Shown: piece after piece, positions 7,549 through 15,987 of the stretch
Layout: each line of letters begins with the position of its first letter
How positions within the stretch are numbered: the first letter of the stretch is position 1
NCBI GenBank assembly: GCA_037444005.1
Contig: JBBING010000010.1
Span: 1-50,150 of the forward strand
Direction of reading: 5' to 3'
DNA from: DATLZC01 sp037444005
GTDB taxonomy: Bacteria > Chloroflexota > Dehalococcoidia > DSTF01 > JACRBR01
Length of the DNA: 50,150 nucleotides
Translations under genes and position numbers: made by a program
Notes under the pieces: generated by a model
The model's input: the letters and a program-made list of their open reading frames with translations, nothing else
What the model was told of the DNA's origin: nothing
Databases searched by the model: none

Positions 7549-8879
7549 GGGACCCGTGTCGCGGGCGACGCGACGGACGCGGGGAGGTCGCCCCGGTGCT
7601 CCTCAGCGTAGTGGCGGGTGTCTTCCAACAGCAGGTACAGACCGGCGGGAAGCGTCAGGCCGAGCGACGTCCACGTGTAGGGCTCCGTCTCGGCGAGCCG
7701 CGCCCCGCTGAGCGACTCGGCAGCGGCAATGAGCGCCTCGAAGGCGCTACGGGAGCGGTCGAGCGCCTCCTGCCACGACCGATCTCGTCCCTCCTCGAAT
7801 GTCTGCTCGTTGAACGCGTCCGGCGATTCGAACGGCCCTCCGGGCCGCAGGGCGCTCGGCGACACCGCGCCGTCGGCGATTTCGCGGAGCGCGGCGGCGG
7901 TGCGCTCGTCCCAGGCGGCGATGTGCCACAGAAGCTGCTTCGCCGAAAGACCGTTGGGGCCCGGCGCCGCCGCCTCCTCCTCGGTGAGGGCTTCGACCGC
8001 GCTCACGAACGCGAACCGCGCGCTTCTGAGGGTCTCGAGGGCGCGCCGTTTCCGGGTCTCGGGGTCTTGACGGACGATATCCCGCACCTCGTCGGCGAAC
8101 GAGCGGGGCGGCCGCGCGGCGGACGTCGCGAACGATGGCCGCTCATCGCGCAGAACGGCGCCCGGCTTGCGGGCGTACACGACGATGCTCTTCGGAAGGA
8201 GCCGGTTGGCGACGTCGTCGAGCGCGTTGACCAGCGCCGACTCGCGGCTGCGGGGCGAATCCAGGAAGCGGCGCAGCGCGCCCGCGACCGGCCCCAGTCG
8301 GCCCCAGTCCTCGTGGAGCAGCACGTGCACCAGCCAGTACAGCGTCTCCAGCCCGTGGCGGTAACGGACGGCGTACGGAGTCAGGCCGCCCGATCGCAGC
8401 AGGTTCACGATGTCGCGCCGTCGGTAGATGCGCACGTGCCCGCCGACGGCCGTCACGTACTTCTCCGAGATGCGCCACAGCAGCCGCTCGCTGTACTCGT
8501 CCGGAACGCTCACGGCGAGCACGCCACCCGGCTTGAGGACGCGGGTGAGCTCGCGGACCAGCGCGGCGTCGTCGGGCACATGTTCGAGTGTCTCGGTGCA
8601 GATCACGCGATCGAACGCTTCGGAGCGGAACGGCAACCGTTCGCCCGCCGAGTAGACCCAGTGGACGCGGCCCTGCACCTCCCGTTTGCGCCGCATGATC
8701 TCGAGGATGTAGCGGCCTTTGAGGATGTCCTGAGGCGACAGGTCCGTGCCGACGATGTTCAGGGGCCGGCGGGCCAGCTCCAGCACGTGTCGGCCCGTGC
8801 CGCAGCCCACATCGAGCACACGGTCGCCGCATTGGAGGCCCATGAGCGCCGGGTCGACCGATTGGAAGCGGTCCAGCAT
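7545..8879 (-). CDS. Class I methyltransferase fused to a DinB-like four-helix domain
   Basis: A 444-residue two-domain protein. The N-terminal half is a type-11 SAM-dependent methyltransferase with motif I VLDVGCGTGRH (about residue 22), an acidic loop and TETLEHVPDDAALVREL, closely similar to the gene just upstream. From about residue 270 the protein continues with a second domain, containing AKQLLWHIAAWDERTAAAL and a helix-rich tail ending DTRHYAEEH, which resembles the DinB/ClbS/DfsB four-helix family. That family often uses metal or thiols, but here the expected three metal His residues are not obvious. The ATG at 8879 is one base after the preceding stop. The fusion is unusual; function is inferred as methylation of a sugar or lipid carrier. 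Confidence 0.8.
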   Translation of the reverse strand: MLDRFQSVDPALMGLQCGDRVLDVGCGTGRHVLELARRPLNIVGTDLSPQDILKGRYILEIMRRKREVQGRVHWVYSAGERLPFRSEAFDRVICTETLEHVPDDAALVRELTRVLKPGGVLAVSVPDEYSERLLWRISEKYVTAVGGHVRIYRRRDIVNLLRSGGLTPYAVRYRHGLETLYWLVHVLLHEDWGRLGPVAGALRRFLDSPRSRESALVNALDDVANRLLPKSIVVYARKPGAVLRDERPSFATSAARPPRSFADEVRDIVRQDPETRKRRALETLRSARFAFVSAVEALTEEEAAAPGPNGLSAKQLLWHIAAWDERTAAALREIADGAVSPSALRPGGPFESPDAFNEQTFEEGRDRSWQEALDRSRSAFEALIAAAESLSGARLAETEPYTWTSLGLTLPAGLYLLLEDTRHYAEEHRGDLPASVASPATRVP

Positions 8880-8880
8880 G

Positions 8881-9675
8881 TCAGGCCCCCGCCGGCCGTT
8901 CCGTGGGAGCGGGTTCGAGGGCGCGCGTCGCCTGGGTGGCGGGGCCACGACCGTCCTCACTCTTGCGCGCGTACAGGATGAGGTCCTTGCCGAACACGAG
9001 GTTCAGCGTGGCCTCGATCCTCTCGAGAAGGGGGACGCGCAGCCGGTGATGCCAGTTGATGAACTTGAACACGATCTTCGGCAGGAGGGCGTCCTCGTTG
9101 TCCTTCCCGAACGTGCACCGCAGGAACCAGTACAGGGCCTGGAAGGCGTGGCGCCGGCGCTCGAGATGCGGCGGCATGCCGTGCTGCGTGAGCAGGCTCG
9201 CCATCTCGCCCGGGCGGTAGCGCCGGACGTGGCCGCCCGGCGTGTGCCAGTAGTCCCACGACAGCGTCCAGAACAGCGTCTCCGGCCCGTAGGCGGGCAC
9301 GCTCACGCAGATCTCGGCGCCGGGGCGGGCGACGCGGTGAATCTCGCGGATGGCCTCCCGGTCGTCACGCACGTGCTCCAGGGTTTCCGTGCAGACGACC
9401 TTGTCGAAGACACCGTCGCGGAACGGCAGGCGCTGCGCGTCGGCCAGGATGAAGTCGGTCACGCCGCGCGTCTTCCCCTTGCGTTCGAGGTCGGCCAGCA
9501 TGTAGCGGGCCTTTCGCAGGTCGTCCAGCACGACGTCGACGCCGATGACCCGCGCCGGCCAGCGGGCGGCTTCGAGCGAATGACGCCCGTTCCCGCAGCC
9601 GAGGTCGAGCAACCGATCCCCGGGCTGGATGGGGAAATGTCTACGAAAGTCGACGTTGACGATGTTGTCGGGCAC
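8881..9675 (-). CDS. Class I SAM-dependent methyltransferase
   Basis: A 264-residue type-11 methyltransferase. Motif I is LLDLGCGNGRH, followed by VIGVDVV, DAQRLPFRDGVFDKVVC and TETLEHVRDDREAIREI. The rest, including YWHTPGGHVRRYRPGEM, is shared with the N-terminal half of the next gene, so the two arose by duplication. Proteins of this kind in glycan clusters methylate sugars or lipid-linked intermediates; the target here is unknown. It starts eleven bases after the GT4 copy A stop, inside the operon. Confidence 0.88.
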   Translation of the reverse strand: MPDNIVNVDFRRHFPIQPGDRLLDLGCGNGRHSLEAARWPARVIGVDVVLDDLRKARYMLADLERKGKTRGVTDFILADAQRLPFRDGVFDKVVCTETLEHVRDDREAIREIHRVARPGAEICVSVPAYGPETLFWTLSWDYWHTPGGHVRRYRPGEMASLLTQHGMPPHLERRRHAFQALYWFLRCTFGKDNEDALLPKIVFKFINWHHRLRVPLLERIEATLNLVFGKDLILYARKSEDGRGPATQATRALEPAPTERPAGA

Positions 9676-9686
9676 GATGGCGACTC

Positions 9687-10970
9687 CTACCCGGCGGCTG
9701 CCGTCGCGGGTCCTGCGAACGTGCGCGGACGCGGGCGCGCTTCATCATAGACCGCGAGCGTCTGTTCCGCCGCGGTGCGCCAACTGAAGCGCTCGACGAT
9801 GGCGCGGCGGCCCGCCGCGCCCAGACGGGCCCGCAGGTCCGGTGAATCCAGCATCAGGCGGATCGCGTCAGCGAGGGCGCGGGCGTCGCCCGGCGGCACC
9901 ATCCAGCCCGTGACTCCGTGTTCGATGATCTCGGGGAACGCGCCACCGGTCGTCGCTACGATGGGCTTTCCGCACGCCATCGCCTCGGCCGCGGGAAGCC
10001 CGAACCCCTCGTACAGCGACGGGGAGACGACGAGCTCCGCTTCGTTGTACAGCTCCACGAGCCGCTCGGTGCTGACGCGTCCAGCGAAGTCGACCCGAGA
10101 GCTGAGGCCGAGCTTCCGGACCATCTCCGGCGCGAGCTTCAGGTTCCAGCGGAAGTTGTCGACCAGCGTCAGGCGGAAGTCGCGCTCGTCCTTGAGCATA
10201 CCGAGCGCCTCGAAGAGATAGCGCGCGCCTTTATTGCGGTCCTCCGTGTTGCCTACGTACAAGATGTGCCCCGGCTTCGCACGGACGCCGTCCAGAGGGC
10301 GGAAGGTGTCCGTGTCGATGCCGTTGTACACCACGCGCACGCGCTCCGGGTCGAGCCGGAAGGCCTCGATGACCGAGCGGGCCGACGTCTTGGAGACGAC
10401 GATGATGCGCGGCAGCCGTCGCGCGACCACCTCCTGCATGATCCACGGAGACCAGACGATGCGGCGCGCCTTCTCGTAAAGCGACGTCGCCTGCCGGAGG
10501 CCGTTCTTGAGGTCGATGGAAAGCGGGTGGTGGATGGTGGCCACCACCGGAAAGCCTGATTTCTGCATCGCCCAGATGCCGTAGCTCAGCGTCTGGTTGT
10601 CGTGCACCACGTCGAACCGCTGATGGCGGGAGAGCTCGCGCAGCTTGAAGTACGCCCGCACGCTGAAGTTCGTGAGCAGCGACGACAGCGCAATGCGCGT
10701 AGACACGAACTCGTAGAAGTTCACCGGGTGGAAGTGGCTCAGCGGGTGGCGCCCGTGGACCCACTCCTTCTTGTAGTGGTGATAGGTCCAGTAGCTGTCG
10801 TCGTGGATCGGGTGGAGGGTGACGCCTTCCGCGAGCCGTGGGAATGGTGCCCCCGCGATCACGTGCACGTCGTGGCCCATCCGGGCGAGCTCGCGGGTCA
10901 GGTAGTACAGGTAGACCCCCTGCCCACCCGAATACATGTTCCCCTGATACATCGTGAAGCAGATCTTCAT
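9687..10970 (-). CDS. GT4-family glycosyltransferase (copy A, first gene of glycan operon)
   Basis: A 427-residue GT4 glycosyltransferase with QGNMYSGGQGVYLYYL at the N-terminus, YVGNTEDRNKGARYL in the linker to the donor domain and SLYEGFGLPAAEAMACG with the catalytic-site EX7E. I chose the ATG at 10970 (MKICFTMYQG) because it matches the ends of its paralogues; another ATG in frame at 10982 is only three bases from the likely -10 box. It leads a five-gene unit: GT4, methyltransferase, methyltransferase-DinB, GT4, GT4. No flippase, polymerase or sugar-nucleotide gene is nearby. Confidence 0.9.
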   Translation of the reverse strand: MKICFTMYQGNMYSGGQGVYLYYLTRELARMGHDVHVIAGAPFPRLAEGVTLHPIHDDSYWTYHHYKKEWVHGRHPLSHFHPVNFYEFVSTRIALSSLLTNFSVRAYFKLRELSRHQRFDVVHDNQTLSYGIWAMQKSGFPVVATIHHPLSIDLKNGLRQATSLYEKARRIVWSPWIMQEVVARRLPRIIVVSKTSARSVIEAFRLDPERVRVVYNGIDTDTFRPLDGVRAKPGHILYVGNTEDRNKGARYLFEALGMLKDERDFRLTLVDNFRWNLKLAPEMVRKLGLSSRVDFAGRVSTERLVELYNEAELVVSPSLYEGFGLPAAEAMACGKPIVATTGGAFPEIIEHGVTGWMVPPGDARALADAIRLMLDSPDLRARLGAAGRRAIVERFSWRTAAEQTLAVYDEARPRPRTFAGPATAAAG

Positions 10971-10985
10971 CTGGCGCCGCATCTT

Positions 10986-11065
10986 ACTGTAGGCCGGAAC
11001 GCCGATCCAGACGAACCCGGGTCGCACATCGAACGCTCGACCGCAGGGACGGGAGCGCCTACAAT
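10986..11065. promoter_or_regulatory. Divergent promoter region between glycan operon and MBL hydrolase
   Basis: On the minus strand a TACAGT hexamer (10991 to 10986) lies 15 bases before the GT4 start. On the plus strand TCGACC (11037-11042), a 17-base spacer and TACAAT (11060-11065) lie nine bases before the MBL start, so that mRNA would be nearly leaderless. Neither gene has a good ribosome binding site. Confidence 0.5.
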
Positions 11066-11074
11066 GGCGTTCGC

Positions 11075-12082
11075 ATGGCGCCTACCGAGATCGTCCCCGG
11101 TATCTACCAGCTCAAGGTGCCGATCCCCAACAATCCCCTGGGATGGGTGTTGCCCTATCTCATCGAGGGCGACAGCGGGTGGACGCTGGTCGACTCCGGC
11201 TGGAACGTGCCGGAAGCGTTCGACGCGCTCGAGCGGCAGGTCACCGACGTCTGTGGCGGCTTCTCGCGGATTGAGCGGTTGCTCGTCACGCACATCCACC
11301 CCGACCACTACGGCCTCGCGGGAAGGGTGAAGGAGGTCTGCGGCGCGAAGGTGGTCATCCACCAGCGCGAGCGCGACCTCATCCGCTCGCGCTACTGGGC
11401 GCCCGAGCGTCTCCTCAAGATCATGGCCGACTGGTTGCTCCAGCACGGCGTGCCGCGCGAGGAGATGCCCGACCTCCAGGCGTCGTCGATGCCCGTGCGC
11501 AGCTTCGTCGTGCCGGTGGAGCCCGATGAAGTCGTGTGGGGCGGCGAGCGCATCGAGGTGGGGCGCTTCACGCTCGAGGTGTACTGGACGCCCGGGCACT
11601 CGCCCGGCCATATCTGCTTCTACGAGCCACGTCACCGCCTCATGCTCACCGGCGACCATGTCCTCCCGACCATCACGCCCAACGTCAGCCTGCACCCGCA
11701 GCAGCAGGGCAATCCACTGGGGGACTACATCGCCTCGCTGCGGCGCCTGGAGCCGATCCCGGTCACGAAGGCGCTGCCCGCCCACGAGCATACCTTCGAA
11801 GACCTGCCGTCGCGCTTGAGAGAGATCGAGCGTCACCACGAGGAGCGGCTGCAGGAGATGCTGCGCATCATCGGCGACCGGCCGACGACGGCGTACGAGG
11901 TGGCGGCGGGGACGAAGTGGGCGACGGGGAGCTTCGATCGCTTCTCGCCGTGGATGAAGCGCGCGGCCCTGAGCGAAACCCTCGCGCACCTGGAGTACCT
12001 GGTGTGGGAGGGCCGCCTCGACACCACTGTCACCGACGGCGTGGTGCGATACCATCCGCCGGCGGCCACCGCCACGAAGTGA
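11075..12082 (+). CDS. MBL-fold metallo-hydrolase (LACTB2-like)
   Basis: A 335-residue metallo-beta-lactamase-fold hydrolase. Metal motifs are THIHPDH (His73, His75, Asp77, His78), TPGHSPGH (His175) and LTGDHVL (Asp194). A C-terminal winged-helix-like segment (about residues 260-325) places it near the LACTB2/glyoxalase II branch, which includes ribonucleases and thioesterases; the substrate cannot be decided. The stop overlaps the start of the DUF192 gene by four bases, so both are co-translated. Confidence is high for fold, low for reaction. Confidence 0.88.
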   Translation: MAPTEIVPGIYQLKVPIPNNPLGWVLPYLIEGDSGWTLVDSGWNVPEAFDALERQVTDVCGGFSRIERLLVTHIHPDHYGLAGRVKEVCGAKVVIHQRERDLIRSRYWAPERLLKIMADWLLQHGVPREEMPDLQASSMPVRSFVVPVEPDEVVWGGERIEVGRFTLEVYWTPGHSPGHICFYEPRHRLMLTGDHVLPTITPNVSLHPQQQGNPLGDYIASLRRLEPIPVTKALPAHEHTFEDLPSRLREIERHHEERLQEMLRIIGDRPTTAYEVAAGTKWATGSFDRFSPWMKRAALSETLAHLEYLVWEGRLDTTVTDGVVRYHPPAATATK

Positions 12083-12462
12083 CCGTCACCGAAGTCAAGC
12101 GCAGCCGCAGCGGCGAGTTCCGCGTGCTCGATGAGGAAGGCCGGGTCGTGGTCGAGCGGCTTCACGTGGCGCGGTCGCACTGGCAGCGGTTCTCCGGGCT
12201 GATGTTGCGAAGGGACTTCCCCACCGAGGAAGGCATCCTGTTCCCGGGCGGCGACATCCACGGCTTCTTCATGCGGTTCCCGTTGGACCTGCTGTTCGTA
12301 GACAACGACGGGGTCATCCTGAAAGCGGTCCGCGGTCTGCGGCCGTGGCGCATCGCACGCACGGTGCGTGGCGCCAAAGGCGTGATCGAGCTGAAGGCCC
12401 GCCCCGACGCCGACTATCGCGTGGGCCAGCGCCTGCACTTTGAGCCGCGCGAGCCAGCCTGA
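12079..12462 (+). CDS. DUF192 family protein
   Basis: A 127-residue DUF192 protein. The family core is visible as ARSHWQRFSGLMLRRDFP, then GILFPGGDIHGFFMRFPLDLLFVD and VIELKARPDADYRVGQRL. The biochemical role of DUF192 is not settled; some members are exported, this one has no signal peptide. The GTG start at 12079 overlaps the MBL stop (GTGA), which argues for coupled translation. It ends 13 bases from the convergent DUF2905 gene. Confidence 0.88.
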   Translation: MTVTEVKRSRSGEFRVLDEEGRVVVERLHVARSHWQRFSGLMLRRDFPTEEGILFPGGDIHGFFMRFPLDLLFVDNDGVILKAVRGLRPWRIARTVRGAKGVIELKARPDADYRVGQRLHFEPREPA

Positions 12463-12475
12463 ACGTCCGCGGGCG

Positions 12476-12700
12476 TTACGGACGCCAGACCCTGAAAATC
12501 ACGTTGAGCAGGATGGTGAGGCCCAGGCTGACGAGGAGCGACGTCGCCAGCGGCACGTAGATGCTCAGGCCGTCGCGTTTGAACACGAGGTCGCCCGGGA
12601 GACGGCCGATACCGGGGATGCGCGTCGCGAGCAGCAGGGCGACGCCAGTCAGGAGCAGCAGTCCCCCGAACAGGATGAGGCTCCTGGCGACGCTGTCCAT
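12476..12700 (-). CDS. DUF2905 small membrane protein
   Basis: A 74-residue DUF2905-family protein with two membrane helices (about residues 5-26 and 48-70) joined by the conserved loop RIPGIGRLPGDLVFKRDG. The family is widespread and of unknown function. There is no Shine-Dalgarno sequence; a TAGAAT box lies eight bases before the ATG. Confidence 0.9.
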   Translation of the reverse strand: MDSVARSLILFGGLLLLTGVALLLATRIPGIGRLPGDLVFKRDGLSIYVPLATSLLVSLGLTILLNVIFRVWRP

Positions 12701-12708
12701 CGACAGGC

Positions 12709-12714
12709 ATTCTA
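12709..12714 (-). promoter_or_regulatory. Leaderless-type -10 box of the DUF2905 gene
   Basis: TAGAAT on the minus strand with eight bases to the ATG at 12700. No leader and no ribosome binding site fit between. Confidence 0.55.
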
Positions 12715-12745
12715 TCGGTCGCTTCGGCTAGCTCACCAGCCGGCC

Positions 12746-12774
12746 TTGTTCGCCTGACGGCTGTTTGTTATCGT
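12746..12774 (+). promoter_or_regulatory. Probable promoter of the 12823 gene
   Basis: TTGTTC (12746-12751), 17-base spacer, TATCGT (12769-12774). Transcription would start near 12781, giving a leader of about 40 bases with an AAAGGGGG ribosome binding site before the ATG at 12823. Confidence 0.45.
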
Positions 12775-12822
12775 GCCGCCGGTCTGCCGGACGCCGCTTC
12801 GGCGAGCTCAAAGGGGGCGCTC

Positions 12823-13218
12823 ATGGAAGCGCATGAGGGTAACGGCCACGTTTCCGGGGAGCGCCTGCGGGACGTCACGGGGGAGCACGTGGACGTGACC
12901 CGCAGCGCCATCCGGGCGGTCTCCGCCTCGCAGGCGAACGTCCGTCAGGCCGCCGCCCAGACGGTCTCGGGCGAGGAGGTCGAGTTCGAAGAGGGCGTGG
13001 CGCTCTTGGTTCGCGGCGCCACGGTGGAGGTCGAAGAGAGCGCCGTGGGCGCCGTCGTGGCCAGGGACGCGCGGATCGAGCGCTCGTCGGTGTTCCTCTT
13101 GCTCGCGCCGCGGGTCAGCGGCGACGTGCGCGCCGTGTTCACGTTGCCGGCGGCGCTGGCGTTCGGATTCGGTTTCGCGCTCGGACGCTGGCTGACGAAG
13201 CGTCTACCCGGTCGGTGA
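12823..13218 (+). CDS. Small tail-anchored protein with beta-repeat character, unknown function
   Basis: A 131-residue protein I do not recognise. Residues 1-95 alternate short valine-rich strands (VDVTRSAIRAVSASQANVR, VEFEEGVALLVRG, VEVEESAVGAVVA), like a small right-handed beta-helix or bactofilin-type repeat. A hydrophobic segment (about residues 106-124, LPAALAFGFGFALGRWL) followed by KRLPGR looks like a C-terminal membrane anchor with the repeat part in the cytoplasm. A clear ribosome binding site precedes the ATG. It stands before the bL25 gene but shares no known pathway with it. Confidence 0.65.
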   Translation: MEAHEGNGHVSGERLRDVTGEHVDVTRSAIRAVSASQANVRQAAAQTVSGEEVEFEEGVALLVRGATVEVEESAVGAVVARDARIERSSVFLLLAPRVSGDVRAVFTLPAALAFGFGFALGRWLTKRLPGR

Positions 13219-13270
13219 AACGCTCGCGCCGCGAACGGGCGTTCCAAGCGCGTCGTGGAGGGGTCGATCG

Positions 13271-13918
13271 ATGGCGAATCCATCGTTGAAGGTCGAAGAG
13301 CGAGTGATTTTCGGGAAAAAGGTGGCCCGGTTGCGCAGGCAGGGTCTGACGCCGGCCAACATCTACGGGCACGGCATCGACTCGAAGGCGGTCCAGGTCC
13401 CGACGCCGGAGCTGCTGCGGCTGCTGAAGGAGACGTCGCGGAACGCCATCGTCGACTTGAGCGTCGGCGGCGAACCCGGGTCCCGTCCCGTCATGATCCG
13501 CAGCGTGCAGCGTGACCCGGTGACCCATCAGATCCTGCACGTCGACTTCTATCAGGTGTCGCTCAAGGAAAAGATGCGCGCGGAGGTGCCTGTGCATCTT
13601 GTAGGAGAGTCGCCCGCTGTCAGCGACCTGGGCGGCATTCTCTTGCAGGAGGTGGAGGCGCTCACGGTCCGCGCGCTTCCCATGGACATCCCAGCGGCCA
13701 TCGAGGTCGACGTGTCGGGCCTCACGGAGCTCGAGCAGTCGCTGCACGTCGGCCAGCTCCCCAAGAGCGATCGATACGAGATCCTGGCGGACCCGGACGT
13801 CGTCGTCGTCAAGGTGGCGGCGCCGCGTCTGATCGAGGAGGCCGAGGAGGTCCCGGTCGAGGAAGCCGTCGAGGAGGCGGTGGAAGAGGCCGCCGAGGAA
13901 GAGGAAGAAGAGGAATAG
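13271..13918 (+). CDS. rplY: Ribosomal protein bL25 (Ctc form)
   Basis: A 215-residue long-form bL25 (TL5/Ctc), which binds 5S rRNA. The N-terminal L25 domain begins LKVEERVIFGKKVARLRRQGLTPANIYG-like (residues 6-33) and the C-terminal TL5 beta domain includes HVDFYQVSLKEKMRAEVPV and TELEQSLHVGQLP. The last 25 residues are almost all Glu, Ala and Val, a disordered acidic tail longer than in many relatives. The ATG follows GGAGGGG. Its stop is three bases from the end of the convergent rlmN. Confidence 0.95.
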   Translation: MANPSLKVEERVIFGKKVARLRRQGLTPANIYGHGIDSKAVQVPTPELLRLLKETSRNAIVDLSVGGEPGSRPVMIRSVQRDPVTHQILHVDFYQVSLKEKMRAEVPVHLVGESPAVSDLGGILLQEVEALTVRALPMDIPAAIEVDVSGLTELEQSLHVGQLPKSDRYEILADPDVVVVKVAAPRLIEEAEEVPVEEAVEEAVEEAAEEEEEEE

Positions 13919-13921
13919 CCG

Positions 13922-15004
13922 CTACCCGCGTCCTGCGCCGGCGGCCGACCGCTCGACGTGCTGGCCTCGGAGTTGCCCGCAGGCCGCGGCGATCTCCACG
14001 CCCTTCTCTACCCGCACGGTGCAGGGGACGCCGGCCTCTTCTACGATGCGCTGGAACGCGAGCACGCGAGCGCGGGACGGCCGGCGGAACGCCGCGCCTG
14101 TGGGGTTCACCGGGATGAGGTTGACGTGGCATAGCAGCCCACGGAGCAGGCGGCCCAGCGCCCGCGCGTGGGCCGCCCCGTCGTTCACCCCATCGATGAG
14201 GACGTACTCGAACGTGACCCTGCGTCCCGTTTTCTCGATGTAGCTCCGCACCGCACCGAGTAGCTCTGCGAGCGGCTTGCGCTGGGTCGGGATGAGCCGC
14301 TGACGCAGCGCGTCGTCCGGGGCGTGGAGCGAGACGGCGAGGCCGACCTGGATGCGCTCTTCGGCCAGCTTGTGGATGCCAGTCACCAGTCCCACGGTCG
14401 AGATGGTGATGTGCCGTGCAGCGATGCCGAAACCCTCGCGTGCGTTGAGGATGCGCACGGCGCGCATCATGGCGTCGTAGTTCGCCAGGGGCTCGCCCAT
14501 CCCCATAAAGACCACGTTCGTGAGCCTGCGGCCTTCCTCATCGCGGAGATGGCGGGCCAGCGTCACCGCCTGGGCGACGATTTCGCCCGTCGAGAGGTTC
14601 CGGCGGAATCCCGCCTGCCCGGTGGCGCAAAAGACGCAGCCCATCGCGCAACCGGCCTGCGTCGACAGGCATGCGGTCGCGCGGCCCCGCGAATCGGATC
14701 GCGGGTCGTACAGCATCAGGACGGCTTCGATGAGCTCGCCGTCGGCCAGCCGAAGCAGCGACTTCCGGGTCTGCCCGTCCGCGGACCGCAGGGTTCCGGT
14801 TTCTTCGACAGGCGTCAGCGGAAGCTCCTCCTCGAGCCGCATCCGCAGGGCCGCCGGCAGGTCGGTCATCTCGCCGTAGTTTCGGGCGAATCGGCGGTAG
14901 GCCCAGCGCCAGACCTGGCGGGCCCGGTACGGAGGCTCGCCCAGCGACGCCAGCCGCTCGGTCAGCTCGTCGAGCGAGAGGTCATACAGCGACAGCGGTG
15001 TCAT
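13922..15004 (-). CDS. rlmN: Dual-specificity RNA methyltransferase RlmN
   Basis: Radical-SAM methyltransferase that makes m2A at position 2503 of 23S rRNA and position 37 of some tRNAs. A 360-residue protein with the 4Fe-4S motif CAMGCVFC (Cys119, 123, 126), GMGEPLANYD, STVGLVTGI and the resolving Cys342 in AAACGQLRGQ. A further Cys112 lies just before the cluster. The ATG overlaps the fmt stop by four bases, so the two are translated together. The last dozen residues are poorly conserved Ala/Gly/Arg. Confidence 0.96.
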   Translation of the reverse strand: MTPLSLYDLSLDELTERLASLGEPPYRARQVWRWAYRRFARNYGEMTDLPAALRMRLEEELPLTPVEETGTLRSADGQTRKSLLRLADGELIEAVLMLYDPRSDSRGRATACLSTQAGCAMGCVFCATGQAGFRRNLSTGEIVAQAVTLARHLRDEEGRRLTNVVFMGMGEPLANYDAMMRAVRILNAREGFGIAARHITISTVGLVTGIHKLAEERIQVGLAVSLHAPDDALRQRLIPTQRKPLAELLGAVRSYIEKTGRRVTFEYVLIDGVNDGAAHARALGRLLRGLLCHVNLIPVNPTGAAFRRPSRARVLAFQRIVEEAGVPCTVRVEKGVEIAAACGQLRGQHVERSAAGAGRG

Positions 15005-15930
15005 GTCCCCAGCGTCGCGCCGATGAGGTCGCGTCGCCCGCGGAGCAGATCGCCCGCCGGTAGCGGACGCCGCCCCGGGAGTTGCGCCCTGTCGATCACG
15101 AGCGTTCCTTCACCGCAGCGTACCGCGAACCCGCCGTCGGCCGCGACGACCGTGCCCGGCGGCTCCGGCCCCGTCTGGTTCGAGACGTGCGCTGCGAAGA
15201 TGCGCAGCGGGTCGCCCCGGAAGGTGGTGTACGCGATGGGCCAGGGTTGGTACGCGCGGACCTGGCGTTCGATGAAGGCCGCTTCGCGGGTCCAGTCGAT
15301 GCGGGCGTCGTGTTTCTTCACGATGGGAGCGTAGGTCGCAAGACTCGGGTCCTGCGGCACGGGGGTGATGTCGCCTGCGAGCCATCGCGGCAGCGTCTCG
15401 ATGAGCAGATCCGCGCCGCGCTGCGCGAGGCGGGCGCCGAGCGTGCCGGCGGTATCGTCCTCGCAAATGGGCTCGCGGGCCTGGGTGAGAATCGGCCCGG
15501 CGTCCAGCTCTGGTTCGACCAGCATGATCGTAACGCCCGTCTCCCGGTCGCCGGCGAGGATGGCGGCGACCACCGGCGACGCGCCCCGCCAGCGGGGCAA
15601 CAGCGAGGCATGGACGTTCAGCGTCCCGCGCCGCGGAACCTCCAGCACCGTGGGACGCAGGATCTGTCCGTACGCGGCGATCACGATGACGTCGGGAGCG
15701 AGCGCGCGCAGCCGTTCGACCTCGTCGGGCGCGCTGACGCGCTCGGGCTGATACACCGGGATGCCATGCCGCTGCGCGAGAAGCTTGGCGGGCGGCGGCG
15801 TCGGGTGGCGCCCGCGGCCCGCCGGGCGGTCCGGCTGCGTGTAGACGGCCACCACGTCATACGGGCTCTCGATCAGCCGTTGGAGCGTGGGCAGAGCGAA
15901 GTCCGGGGAGCCCATGAAGACGACGCGCAT
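15001..15930 (-). CDS. fmt: Methionyl-tRNA formyltransferase
   Basis: Formylates the initiator Met-tRNA using 10-formyltetrahydrofolate. 309 residues, normal length. The N-terminal MRVVFMGSPDFALPTL, the catalytic NVHASLLPRWRGASPV (Asn-His pair) and TIMLVEPELDAGPIL (Asp) are present, followed by the C-terminal OB-like tRNA-binding domain. First gene of an fmt-rlmN unit. There is no ribosome binding site; an extended -10 box (TGG-TATCCT) ends seven bases before the ATG. Confidence 0.96.
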   Translation of the reverse strand: MRVVFMGSPDFALPTLQRLIESPYDVVAVYTQPDRPAGRGRHPTPPPAKLLAQRHGIPVYQPERVSAPDEVERLRALAPDVIVIAAYGQILRPTVLEVPRRGTLNVHASLLPRWRGASPVVAAILAGDRETGVTIMLVEPELDAGPILTQAREPICEDDTAGTLGARLAQRGADLLIETLPRWLAGDITPVPQDPSLATYAPIVKKHDARIDWTREAAFIERQVRAYQPWPIAYTTFRGDPLRIFAAHVSNQTGPEPPGTVVAADGGFAVRCGEGTLVIDRAQLPGRRPLPAGDLLRGRRDLIGATLGT

Positions 15931-15937
15931 CGCGGGC

Positions 15938-15979
15938 AGGATACCATGCGGTTGCCATCGGCCCGCGGAAGCGTATACT
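15938..15979. promoter_or_regulatory. Divergent leaderless promoters of fmt and the lipoprotein gene
   Basis: Minus strand: TGG then TATCCT (15943 to 15938), seven bases before the fmt ATG. Plus strand: TTGCCA (15952-15957), 16-base spacer, TATACT (15974-15979), eight bases before the lipoprotein ATG. Only 57 bases separate the two start codons, and neither start has a Shine-Dalgarno sequence. Confidence 0.65.
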
Positions 15980-15987
15980 GGGCCGCA

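Noticed and set aside
10971..10982. Upstream ATG at 10982 as start of the first GT4 gene
   Set aside because: Only three bases from the likely -10 box and not matched by the paralogues.
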